Made by a program: the position numbers and the translations under genes
Part shown: piece by piece, positions 1-6,695 of the stretch
How the letters are laid out: every line of letters begins with the position of its first letter
How positions within the stretch are numbered: position 1 is the first letter of the stretch
Assembly: GCA_046727955.1 (NCBI GenBank)
Contig: JBKPDO010000246.1
Location: 1 to 25,902, forward strand
Source: DASVXQ01 sp046727955
Lineage (GTDB): Bacteria; Actinomycetota; CALGFH01
Length of the DNA: 25,902 nt
Reading direction: 5' to 3'
The notes under the pieces: generated by a model
Databases searched by the model: none
What the model saw: only the letters and a program-made list of their open reading frames with translations
Told to the model about the DNA's origin: nothing

Positions 1-1865
1 GTGCTGAGGGCCAGGCCAGCGGCGCGCCCGGCGCGGCCGCAACGCCCGCAACGCCCGCAACGCCCGCCGCGGCCAAGGGCAGGGCAGGCGGCCCCGCGCT
101 GGTGCCGTCTCCCACCAAGGGCGGCAGGACCGACAGCGCCGCCGACCTGGACGACCTCGGCGGCGACGTCGAGGAGGAGACGGCCCGGCGCCGCTCTCGG
201 CGCCGCAGAGGCGACGGGACCGCCGCGGACGACCTCGATGCCGAGACCGTCGCGGTGACACTCCCCTCGGCGGCCAAGCCGTCGCCGACCCCGGCCTCGC
301 CGCCGAACGCTGGCGAGGCAGTGCAGCTCGCCATGACCCTCAAGGCGGAGGCCGGCGGCGCCTACACGCTCCCGCCCGGGTCGCTGCTGCGGCGCAGCAA
401 CGCCCGGCCGGTGGACGCCCGCCGGCTCGACGAGACCGCCCAGGTGCTGCAGAACGTTCTCGAGCAGTTCGAGGTCGACGCGCGCGTTGTCCGCTACACG
501 CGCGGACCGACCGTCACGCGCTACGAGGTGGAGCTCGGCCCGGCGACCAAGGTCGCCCGCGTCGTCGGCCTCTCCCACGACATCGCCTACGCGGTCGCCT
601 CCCCGGACGTGCGCATCATCGCGCCGATCCCGGGCAAATCCGCGATCGGCATCGAGATCCCGAACAGGGACCGCGAGCTGGTCACGCTCGGCGACATCCT
701 CGGTCCCATCGGCACCAAGGACGACCTGCACCCCCTGACGGTCGCGCTGGGCAAGGACATCGGCGGCGAGCCGGTGCTCGCCAACCTCACCGACATGCCG
801 CACGTGCTGATCGCCGGCGCCACCGGCGCGGGCAAGTCGGTCTGCCTCAACGTCTTCGTCACCAGCCTGCTCATGCGCAACCCGCCCGAGCGGGTGCGGG
901 TCATCCTCATCGATCCCAAGCGCGTCGAGATGACCAACTACGAGGGCGTCCCGCACCTCATCACACCGGTGGTGACTCACCCCAAGCGGGCCAGCGAGGC
1001 GCTCGCCTGGGCGGTCAGAGAGATGGAGCTGCGCCTGGAGACGCTGGCGCTCGTCGGCGTCCGCAACATCGCCGCGTACAACAAGGCGGCCAAAGAGGGG
1101 AAACTGCCGAAGCTGCCCTCCGCCGGCGTCGACGACGACTGGCGGCCCGACGGGGAGCGGGACCGCTCCACTCTGCCCTACGTCGTGGTGGTGATCGACG
1201 AGCTCTCCGACCTGATGATGGTCGCCCCGCGTGACGTCGAGGACGCCATCTGCCGGATCGCCCAGATGGCCAGGGCGGTCGGCATTCACTTGGTGGTGGC
1301 GACCCAGCGGCCCTCCGTCGACGTGGTCACCGGTCTGATCAAGGCGAACATCCCGAGCCGCATCGCCTTCATGGTCGCAAGCGCGCAGGACTCGCGGGTG
1401 ATCCTGGACGCCGGCGGGGCCGACAAGCTGGTCGGCCACGGCGACATGCTCTACCTGCCGGGCGGGACCTCCAAGGCGCGCCGCGTCCAGGGCGCCTTCA
1501 TCACCGAGAAGGAGGTCGAGGCGGTGGTCGCCTACTGCAAGGCGCAGCAGCAGGCCGCCTACCAGCCCGGCGTGGTGGCGGAGGGCCGCGCCGCCAGCGA
1601 CGACGGCGACTCCGACGAGGACCCCCTGCTCGGCCAGGCGATGGAGATCATCGTGCGGTCGGGGCTGGGGTCGACCTCGATGCTCCAGTCGAGGATGAAG
1701 GTCGGCTTTTCGCGTGCCAGGCGCATCATGGACCAGCTCGAGGACAAGGGGGTGGTCGGACCCTCGGAGGGCTCCAAGCCGCGCGACGTGCTGATGACCG
1801 TGGAAGAGCTCGAGGAGCTGCGCGAGCGAGAGTCGACATACGACGATATCGTTGAAGAATCGTAG
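1..1865 (+). CDS. ftsK: DNA translocase FtsK/SpoIIIE (3' part)
   Basis: Septum-located ATP-driven DNA pump that clears chromosome ends during division. The reading frame (codons from position 3) is open to the left edge, so the N-terminal membrane segments lie outside the window. The visible part has a low-complexity Ala/Thr/Pro linker (three perfect GCAACGCCC copies at 39-65), an acidic/Arg-rich stretch, then the motor domain with Walker A GATGAGKS at 816-839, the VILIDPKRVEM block, the Walker B-like VVVVIDELSDLMM, and the VATQRPSVDVVTG block. The last ~80 residues are the winged-helix gamma domain that reads KOPS-type sequences (SGLGSTSMLQSRMKVGFSRA). An internal GTG at 102 gives a shorter frame, but nothing supports it as the start. 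The stop is TAG at 1863-1865, followed by a promoter for the next gene. The identification is certain; only the 5' end is missing. Confidence 0.96.
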   Translation, partial: AEGQASGAPGAAATPATPATPAAAKGRAGGPALVPSPTKGGRTDSAADLDDLGGDVEEETARRRSRRRRGDGTAADDLDAETVAVTLPSAAKPSPTPASPPNAGEAVQLAMTLKAEAGGAYTLPPGSLLRRSNARPVDARRLDETAQVLQNVLEQFEVDARVVRYTRGPTVTRYEVELGPATKVARVVGLSHDIAYAVASPDVRIIAPIPGKSAIGIEIPNRDRELVTLGDILGPIGTKDDLHPLTVALGKDIGGEPVLANLTDMPHVLIAGATGAGKSVCLNVFVTSLLMRNPPERVRVILIDPKRVEMTNYEGVPHLITPVVTHPKRASEALAWAVREMELRLETLALVGVRNIAAYNKAAKEGKLPKLPSAGVDDDWRPDGERDRSTLPYVVVVIDELSDLMMVAPRDVEDAICRIAQMARAVGIHLVVATQRPSVDVVTGLIKANIPSRIAFMVASAQDSRVILDAGGADKLVGHGDMLYLPGGTSKARRVQGAFITEKEVEAVVAYCKAQQQAAYQPGVVAEGRAASDDGDSDEDPLLGQAMEIIVRSGLGSTSMLQSRMKVGFSRARRIMDQLEDKGVVGPSEGSKPRDVLMTVEELEELRERESTYDDIVEES

Positions 1866-1876
1866 TGACGCGGTCG

Positions 1877-1905
1877 TTGAACGCGACCTTGGCCGTGGCT
1901 AGAAT
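1877..1905 (+). promoter_or_regulatory. Sigma-70-type promoter upstream of the rodZ-like gene
   Basis: TTGAAC (1877-1882), a 17-bp spacer and TAGAAT (1900-1905) match a housekeeping promoter of Actinomycetota. Predicted transcription would start near 1912, leaving a leader of about 100 nt before the GTG at 2016. It lies 11 bp after the ftsK stop, so the downstream genes can be expressed independently of ftsK. Confidence 0.6.
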
Positions 1906-2015
1906 CCGCTACTCGAGCTGTCGCAAGGTAGTCAATCGGGTCGCATCGCCGGGGTGTTTCGGACCGGCACCGGCGGTCAACTCGTTGGAGCGAACGTCTT
2001 CTTACAGCTAAAGGG

Positions 2016-2813
2016 GTGTCCCGGCTGAGCATCGGGGAGAAGCTGCGCTCGGCCCGGGAGGCGCAGGGAAAGAGCCTTCAGGAGGCCTCTGCCGCAACCC
2101 GAATCAGGCCGAGCTATCTCGAGGCGCTCGAGGCGGAGCGCTTCGCGGAGCTGGGCGGCAACGTCTACGCCAAGGGCTTCCTGCGCTCCTACGCCGGCTA
2201 CCTCGGCCTCGACCCAGCGCCGCTGCTGGAGCAGTACCGCGCGCAGGAGCGGCCGGAGGGGCCGGTGTTCGAGCGCGCCCCGCGGGCGCTGAGCGGGCTG
2301 GGACTGGAGCGCAGCCGCCGCGGCCTCTCGGGCTGGCTGGTGGTGGGGATCGTGACCGTCTCCATCGTGCTCGTGGCCTCGCTGTGGTCGCTGCTCAAGC
2401 CGCCGCGCTCGACGTCGCAGGGGCCGCTCGGCGCGGCCGCGCCGCCGGTGGCCTCCACCACCACGACGATCCGTGAGGCGACGACCACCACCCAGGCCAA
2501 GTCCAAGGGCGTGACGGTGGTGCTGCGCTACCTGGATCGCTCCTGGACCAGGGTGACCACCGACGGGACGGTCTCCTACGAGGGCATCCCGAGCGCCTCC
2601 GAGCAGCGCACCTTCAAGGCCGACCACTCGCTCGAGCTGATGCTCGGCGCTCCTTCGGTGGTGGAGCTCACCGTCAACGGCAAGTCGCTGGGGATCGCCG
2701 ACAGCTCCGGGCGCATCTACCGCCACGCCTTCACACCCGGCTCGACACCGGACGGCAGCACCAGCGCCGACAGCGGTGGCGGCAACGGTGCCACCGCGTC
2801 CAGCCTGGGCTGA
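2016..2813 (+). CDS. RodZ-like membrane protein (HTH_25 + TM + DUF4115)
   Basis: 265-residue protein built like RodZ, the membrane adaptor that links the cell-shape machinery to the envelope. Residues 5-70 form a Cro/C1-type helix-turn-helix (IGEKLRSAREAQGKSLQEAS, then YLEALEAERF and the VYAKGFLRSYAGYLGL block that marks this family). Residues ~106-127 are one hydrophobic membrane helix (GWLVVGIVTVSIVLVASLW). A Thr-rich linker follows (STTTTIREATTTTQ) and then a DUF4115-type outer beta domain (~165-241). The tail is Ser/Gly-rich. The GTG start is preceded by AAAGGG only 2-5 nt upstream, so the ribosome site is weak and the exact start is less sure. MreB is not in the window, and in many Actinomycetota this gene sits between ftsK and rimO/pgsA, as here. 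A direct transcription-factor role is unlikely because of the membrane segment. Confidence 0.85.
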   Translation: MSRLSIGEKLRSAREAQGKSLQEASAATRIRPSYLEALEAERFAELGGNVYAKGFLRSYAGYLGLDPAPLLEQYRAQERPEGPVFERAPRALSGLGLERSRRGLSGWLVVGIVTVSIVLVASLWSLLKPPRSTSQGPLGAAAPPVASTTTTIREATTTTQAKSKGVTVVLRYLDRSWTRVTTDGTVSYEGIPSASEQRTFKADHSLELMLGAPSVVELTVNGKSLGIADSSGRIYRHAFTPGSTPDGSTSADSGGGNGATASSLG

Positions 2814-2898
2814 GGCCTGCGGGCCGGCGGCGCGACGGTGTGACCTGCCCCGGCGGCCCCTGCCCTCGCGGCGGTATCCTCGCTGCCGGCCGTGACTG

Positions 2899-2989
2899 TA
2901 GAGCACCGTCGAGTATGCGCGGTGCGCCGTCGCGGCTTTGCGCCGCGCCACGCGATCGGGGCGTGGCCCCGGTACTCGGCGGTGCTCTA
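2899..2989 (+). ncRNA. Candidate structured RNA element upstream of rimO
   Basis: The 205-bp gap before rimO holds a 17-bp inverted repeat, 2899-2915 against 2973-2989 (arm TAGAGCACCGTCGAGTA), paired throughout if its single mismatch is read as G-U in RNA. The enclosed 57 nt contain two further helices: 2917-2925 with 2940-2948 (9 bp with one G-U, capped by GCCG-TCG-CGGC), and 2947-2953 with 2961-2967 (GCCACGC/GCGTGGC). Together they draw a closed three-way junction. A TATCCT (2875-2880) could be a -10 element placing the element in the rimO leader, but no good -35 is visible. It could be a cis-regulator, a small RNA, or a short palindromic repeat element. No known family was recognised. Confidence 0.4.
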
Positions 2990-3018
2990 GGACGCGGAAG
3001 GAAGCGGGTCAGGCAGGG

Positions 3019-4434
3019 ATGACGACAACCGATCGAGCCGAGGTGCGCAGTGTGGCCATCGTCACGCTCGGCTGTGGGCGTAACGAGGTCGACTCCGAGC
3101 ACGCCGCCGGCCTGCTGGCGGCCTCCGGGTTCACGGTGGTCGACGACCCCGAGCGGGCCGACGCCGTGGTCGTCAACACCTGTGCCTTCATCGAGAGCGC
3201 CAAGACCGAGTCGATCGAGACGGTGCTCGACGCCGCCGAGCTGAAGACGCGCGGCGCTGCCAAGACGGTCCTGGTCATGGGATGCATGGCCGAGCGCTAC
3301 ACCAAGGAGCTGCGCGCCGAGCTGCCGGAGGCCGACGCGGTGGTGCCGTTCGCCGACTACGCCCGCCTGCCCGAGTTGCTTAGCGCCCGTCCGCGGGGCA
3401 GGGCTCCCGCGACCGAGTCGTCACTGGTGCCGCCGGGGCGCCGGGCGCTGCCGATGGTGTTCCCACCGCCGGCCGGAGCGGCCTTCGCGCCACGTCCAGC
3501 GCCGCGCGGCCCGGTCGCGCTGGTCAAGCTGGCTGAGGGCTGCGACCGCGACTGCTCGTTCTGCGCCATCCCCTCGTTTCGCGGCCGCTTCCGCTCACGC
3601 CGGCCCACCGAGATCCTCGACGAGATCGCCTGGCTCGCCGGCCAGGGGGTCTCCGAGATCGGCCTAGTCGCCGAGAACTCCACCAGCTACGGCAAGGACC
3701 TCGGCGGCCGCGAGGCGCTGGTCAGGCTGCTGCGGGACCTCGCCACCATCGACGGGCTGCGGCGCGTGCGCCTGAACTACCTGCAGCCCGACGAGATCAC
3801 CCCTGGCCTGCTCGAGGAGATGGCCGCCAACCCGGTGGTCTGCTCCTACTTCGACCTGTCGCTGCAGCACGCCAGCTTGCCGGTGCTGCGCCGCATGCGC
3901 CGCGGCGGCTCCAGGCAGGCCTTCCTCCAGCTGGTCGCCCGCATCCGCGCGCTGGACCCCGACGCCGCCTTCCGCTCGAACTTCATCGTCGGCTTCCCGG
4001 GCGAGCGCGCGGCGGACGTGCGTGAGCTGGAGGAGTTCCTGGAGGAGGCGCGCCTGGACTGGGTGGCCTTCTTCGCCTATTCGCCGGAGGACGGCACCGC
4101 CGCGCTCGCCCTCGACGGAGGCGTCCCGGCCGGCACCGCCCGCGCTCGCGTCGAGCGCCTCGAGGAACTGCAGGACCGGCTCATGGCCGAGATCCAGGCG
4201 GGCTGGGTCGGCCGCCGGCTCGAGGTCCTGGTCGAGCGGGTCGAGCCCGGCGGTGCCATCGAGGGCCGCAGCTTCCGCGAGGGCATCGACTCCGATGGCA
4301 TCGTGCGGATCGACGGGGGCGTCGCAACCGTTGGCGACCACCTGGAGGTCGAGGTCGTCGCCGCCGAGGGGCCCGAGCTGGTCGCCCGGCCGGTGCGAGC
4401 CCCGACCAGCCACATCGCGCCTGTGGGCGCATAG
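3019..4434 (+). CDS. rimO: Ribosomal protein uS12 methylthiotransferase RimO
   Basis: Radical-SAM enzyme that adds a methylthio group to an Asp of ribosomal protein uS12. The 471 residues show the N-terminal MTTase domain with its auxiliary-cluster cysteines (TLGCGRNEVDSE, NTCAFIESAKTESI, VMGCMAERY), the radical-SAM CxxxCxxC motif (Cys codons at 3541, 3553, 3562 in GCDRDCSFC), the LQHAS and NFIVGFPGE blocks, and a C-terminal TRAM domain (GRRLEVLVERV to GDHLEVEVV). The sequence LGCGRNEVDSEH and the CAFIESAK block separate it from MiaB, encoded at 11578. The ATG at 3019 is preceded by GGAAGG/AGGCAGGG; an in-frame upstream extension would run through the palindromic element and is unlikely. A linker of Pro/Ala/Arg (near 3400-3510) is longer than usual. 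The pgsA gene that often follows rimO is missing and cinA comes next after 40 bp. Confidence 0.95.
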   Translation: MTTTDRAEVRSVAIVTLGCGRNEVDSEHAAGLLAASGFTVVDDPERADAVVVNTCAFIESAKTESIETVLDAAELKTRGAAKTVLVMGCMAERYTKELRAELPEADAVVPFADYARLPELLSARPRGRAPATESSLVPPGRRALPMVFPPPAGAAFAPRPAPRGPVALVKLAEGCDRDCSFCAIPSFRGRFRSRRPTEILDEIAWLAGQGVSEIGLVAENSTSYGKDLGGREALVRLLRDLATIDGLRRVRLNYLQPDEITPGLLEEMAANPVVCSYFDLSLQHASLPVLRRMRRGGSRQAFLQLVARIRALDPDAAFRSNFIVGFPGERAADVRELEEFLEEARLDWVAFFAYSPEDGTAALALDGGVPAGTARARVERLEELQDRLMAEIQAGWVGRRLEVLVERVEPGGAIEGRSFREGIDSDGIVRIDGGVATVGDHLEVEVVAAEGPELVARPVRAPTSHIAPVGA

Positions 4435-4474
4435 CCCCGCCAGGCGGCTCGACGAAGACCGGAGGCGACAAAGC

Positions 4475-5719
4475 TTGCGCTGCGAGATCATCGGGGTCGG
4501 CACCGAGCTGCTGCTCGGCCAGATCGTCAACTCCAACGCGGCCTGGATCGGCCAGCACCTGGCTGCAGTGGGCTGGGACTCCCTACGCCAGACGGTGGTG
4601 GGGGACAATGAGAGCCGCATCGCCGAGGCGATCGAGGAGGCGCTCGAGCGCGCCGACGCTGTGATCGTGACCGGTGGCCTGGGTCCAACCCAGGACGACG
4701 TCACCCGCGAGGCGATCGCCGCCGTGGCTGGCGTGCCGCTGGTGCGTCGGCCCGAGCTGGAGCAGTGGCTGCGCGAGCGCTTCGCCCGCTTCGCCCGCGG
4801 CCGCATGGCCGAGATGAACCTGCGCCAGGCCGACGTCCCCGCGGGCGGGCGCGCCATCGACAACCCGATCGGCAGCGCACCAGGCCTGATCGTCGAGGTC
4901 AAGGGCAAGCCGGTCTACGCGGTCCCCGGGGTCCCGCGCGAGATGCAGGAGATGCTCGAGCACGTGGTGCTGCCGGACCTTGCCGTACGCGCCGGCGCGG
5001 GCCGCGCGATCGTCTCGCGGACCTTGCGCACCGCCGGGATCGGTGAGTCCCTGCTCGCGGAGCGCCTGACCCCGCTGTGGGATTCGGTCGGCGGCGTCAC
5101 CATGGCGTACTTGGCAAGCGCGGGTGAGGTGCGGGTGCGCCTCACCGCGGTGGGCGGGACGCGCGACGAGGCGCTGGCCGGGATCGCTCCGGTCGAGGCG
5201 GCCATCCGCGCCGAGCTGGGCGATGCCATCTACGGGACCGACGACGAGACGCTCGAGGCGGCGGTCGGGCGCCTGCTGCGCTCGTCCAAGCGCACCCTCG
5301 CCTGCGCTGAGTCGCTCACCGGCGGGCTGCTTGGTGGCCGCATTACCACGGTGGCCGGGTCCAGCGACTATTACCGCGGCGGGGTGGTCGCCTATGCCAC
5401 CGAGGCGAAGTCGGCCGTGCTGGGGGTCAACCGCGACCTGCTCGCGGAGTACGGTCCGGTGAGCGAGCCGGTGGCCGCCGCTATGGCGGCGGGCGTGCGG
5501 CGGCTACTGGGAGCAGGGGTGGGTCTGGCCACGACCGGGGTGGCGGGCCCGGCTGAGCAGGGCGGGCAGCCGGTCGGTACGGTCTGTCTGGGGGTGGTGG
5601 ACGACGAGGGCACCGTGACGGAGCTGCTGCAGGCGCCGGGCGACCGCGCCCAGATCCGCGCCTGGGCGACCACGGGCGCGCTCGACCTCCTCCGCCGCCG
5701 TCTCGAGGGGAAGGCATGA
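4475..5719 (+). CDS. cinA: CinA family nicotinamide-nucleotide amidohydrolase
   Basis: 414-residue two-domain CinA. The N-terminal half is a MoaB/MogA-like fold (EIIGVGTELLLGQIVNSNAA, VTGGLGPTQDDVTREA, GVPREMQEML), associated in the family with ADP-ribose pyrophosphatase activity. The C-terminal half is the NMN deamidase domain (CAESLTGGLLGGRITTVAG, YYRGGVVAYATEAKSAVLGV, ATTGVAGPAEQGGQPVGTV), which recycles NMN from DNA ligase and other reactions. The start is TTG at 4475, chosen because GGAGG (4461-4465) stands 9 nt upstream and the protein then begins directly at the family's usual N terminus (LRCEIIGVGTE); longer in-frame versions overlap rimO. It lies 40 bp after rimO and its stop overlaps an ATG (ATGA) of the following repeat-rich frame. 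In Actinomycetota cinA commonly precedes recA and may be co-expressed with it. Confidence 0.94.
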   Translation: MRCEIIGVGTELLLGQIVNSNAAWIGQHLAAVGWDSLRQTVVGDNESRIAEAIEEALERADAVIVTGGLGPTQDDVTREAIAAVAGVPLVRRPELEQWLRERFARFARGRMAEMNLRQADVPAGGRAIDNPIGSAPGLIVEVKGKPVYAVPGVPREMQEMLEHVVLPDLAVRAGAGRAIVSRTLRTAGIGESLLAERLTPLWDSVGGVTMAYLASAGEVRVRLTAVGGTRDEALAGIAPVEAAIRAELGDAIYGTDDETLEAAVGRLLRSSKRTLACAESLTGGLLGGRITTVAGSSDYYRGGVVAYATEAKSAVLGVNRDLLAEYGPVSEPVAAAMAAGVRRLLGAGVGLATTGVAGPAEQGGQPVGTVCLGVVDDEGTVTELLQAPGDRAQIRAWATTGALDLLRRRLEGKA

Positions 5720-5784
5720 GCGGCGGCGGGTCCGTTGGCGGCGAGCCCGCGGGCAGTGGCGGGTCCGTGGGGGTAAGCCGGTGA
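5716..5784 (+). other. 22-codon frame, possible original start of thpR cut off by a frameshift
   Basis: An ATG at 5716 overlaps the cinA stop (ATGA), the usual spacing of translationally coupled genes. It reads MSGGGSVGGEPAGSGGSVGV and stops at 5782. The peptide has the same Gly/Ser/Pro/Val repeat as the start of the thpR frame (SSGGPVGGKPVGGGGSVG). One added G in the five-G run at 5769-5773 would give GSVGGKPVSSGG and join both into one frame. A real frameshift, slippage-based on/off switching, or a base-calling error are all possible. Confidence 0.4.
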
Positions 5785-5880
5785 GCAGTGGCGGCCCCGT
5801 GGGCGGCAAGCCCGTGGGCGGTGGCGGGTCCGTGGGGAGTGGCGGCCCCACGGGCGGCGGGTCTGCGGGCGGTGAGCCCG
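5716..5880 (+). repeat. Degenerate GC-rich tandem repeat at the start of thpR
   Basis: About 165 bp of imperfect copies of short G-rich units (GGCGGGTCCGTGGG, GGCGGCCCCGTGGGCGG, GGGCGGTGAGCCCGTGG variants). It codes for Gly/Ser/Val/Pro/Lys repeats and spans the cinA end, the 22-codon frame and the first 34 codons of thpR. Such arrays change length by slippage, which can shift the reading frame. Confidence 0.7.
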
Positions 5881-6470
5881 TGGTCTCCGATCCGGATCTG
5901 TTGAGCGGGAGACTCTTCTTCGCGGTGCCGGTGCCGAGCGCGACCCGCGCCCGGCTGGAGGCGGCGCTGCCGGAGGTCGCCCGCGCGCTCCCGGAGGCTC
6001 GTGTCGCCAGCGCGGCGGGCTGGCACCTCACCCTGGCGTTCCTGGGCCAGGTGCGACCGGAGTCGGCCGCCGAGGTGGTGCGGGTCGGCGAGACGGCCGT
6101 GGCCGGCGTTCCCGCTGCGCACCTGCGGCTGGCTGGCGCGGGCGGCTTCCCCAATGCGCGCCGCGCGCGGGTGCTGTGGGCGGGCGTGGGTGGCGAGGTG
6201 GAGGTGCTCGCGACGCTGGCCAAGACCCTGGCGGAGGAGTGCCGCCGCGCTGGCCTGCGCTACGAGGAGCGGGAGCTTCACCCGCACCTGACCGTCGCCC
6301 GCCTGAAGCAGCCGGTGCCGCTGCCGGAGCCGACCCTTGAGCTGGTGAGGACCGTCAGCGCCGCGAGCCCGCCATGGCACGCCCGCGAGCTGTGCTGCTA
6401 CCGCAGTATCCTGTCCAGGAGCGGCGCCCGCTACGAGGTCGTGCGCAAGTTCCCCCTGGGCCGCTCATAG
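5781..6470 (+). CDS. thpR: RNA 2',3'-cyclic phosphodiesterase (2'-5' RNA ligase family)
   Basis: Member of the 2H phosphoesterase family. Both catalytic HxT motifs are present, HLTL in GWHLTLAFLGQV and HLTV in HPHLTVARLK. The RLFFAVPVPSATRARLE start and the C-terminal YRSILSRSGARYEVVRKFPL block are typical of bacterial ThpR. The family opens 2',3'-cyclic phosphates and can join 2'-5' RNA ends in vitro; the physiological substrate is unknown. Residues 1-40 are a Gly/Ser/Pro/Val repeat not seen in normal ThpR, made from variants of a GGCGGGTCCGTGGG-like unit. The conserved domain begins only near residue 43, so starts at GTG 5880 or TTG 5901 would also give a full domain. The GTG at 5781 has GGGGG 7 nt upstream. 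It sits between cinA and recA, where many Actinomycetota have the regulator clgR. Confidence 0.85.
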   Translation: MSSGGPVGGKPVGGGGSVGSGGPTGGGSAGGEPVVSDPDLLSGRLFFAVPVPSATRARLEAALPEVARALPEARVASAAGWHLTLAFLGQVRPESAAEVVRVGETAVAGVPAAHLRLAGAGGFPNARRARVLWAGVGGEVEVLATLAKTLAEECRRAGLRYEERELHPHLTVARLKQPVPLPEPTLELVRTVSAASPPWHARELCCYRSILSRSGARYEVVRKFPLGRS

Positions 6471-6518
6471 CCCCCACCATCGGCGCTTCCTCCCCCGGCC
6501 GTTCCCCGCCACTCGCGG

Positions 6519-6527
6519 TTGTCCACA
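6519..6527 (+). promoter_or_regulatory. DnaA box-like site in the recA control region
   Basis: TTGTCCACA equals the preferred DnaA-binding nonamer described for Streptomyces. It lies 22 bp before the SOS box. The same bases followed by TATCCT (6535-6540) also resemble a weak RecA-ND/PafBC-type promoter (TTGTC...TAnnnT), but the spacing is one base short and the RGTG part does not match. Confidence 0.4.
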
Positions 6528-6548
6528 GATTTTGTATCCTTGTTGTAC

Positions 6549-6562
6549 CGAACACACGTTCG
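6549..6562 (+). promoter_or_regulatory. SOS box (LexA operator) of recA
   Basis: CGAACACACGTTCG matches the Gram-positive/actinobacterial LexA consensus CGAACRNRYGTTCG at all 14 positions. It lies 134 bp upstream of the recA ATG at 6696 in a 225-bp gap. LexA is encoded at 18372-19001, so recA is expected to be repressed until DNA damage. Confidence 0.85.
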
Positions 6563-6695
6563 TAGTACGTTGCTCCAGCCACGTAGGGGGACTCGCCGCT
6601 TGGCTGCCGGTCTCTGATCCACCCGCCGCAGCCTGCTGACCGAAGGTGACGATGAGCAGCCGATGACAAAGAAGCCGGGAGCGAAAGGAACTGTC

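Noticed and set aside
2938..3018. Longer RimO start at 2938
   Set aside because: It would translate the palindromic element and add a basic stretch not found in RimO. The ATG at 3019 has a good ribosome site.
6519..6540. RecA-ND/PafBC promoter of recA
   Set aside because: TTGTC and TATCCT are present, but the RGTG part does not match and the gap is 7 instead of 8 bp, so I list the site only as DnaA box-like.
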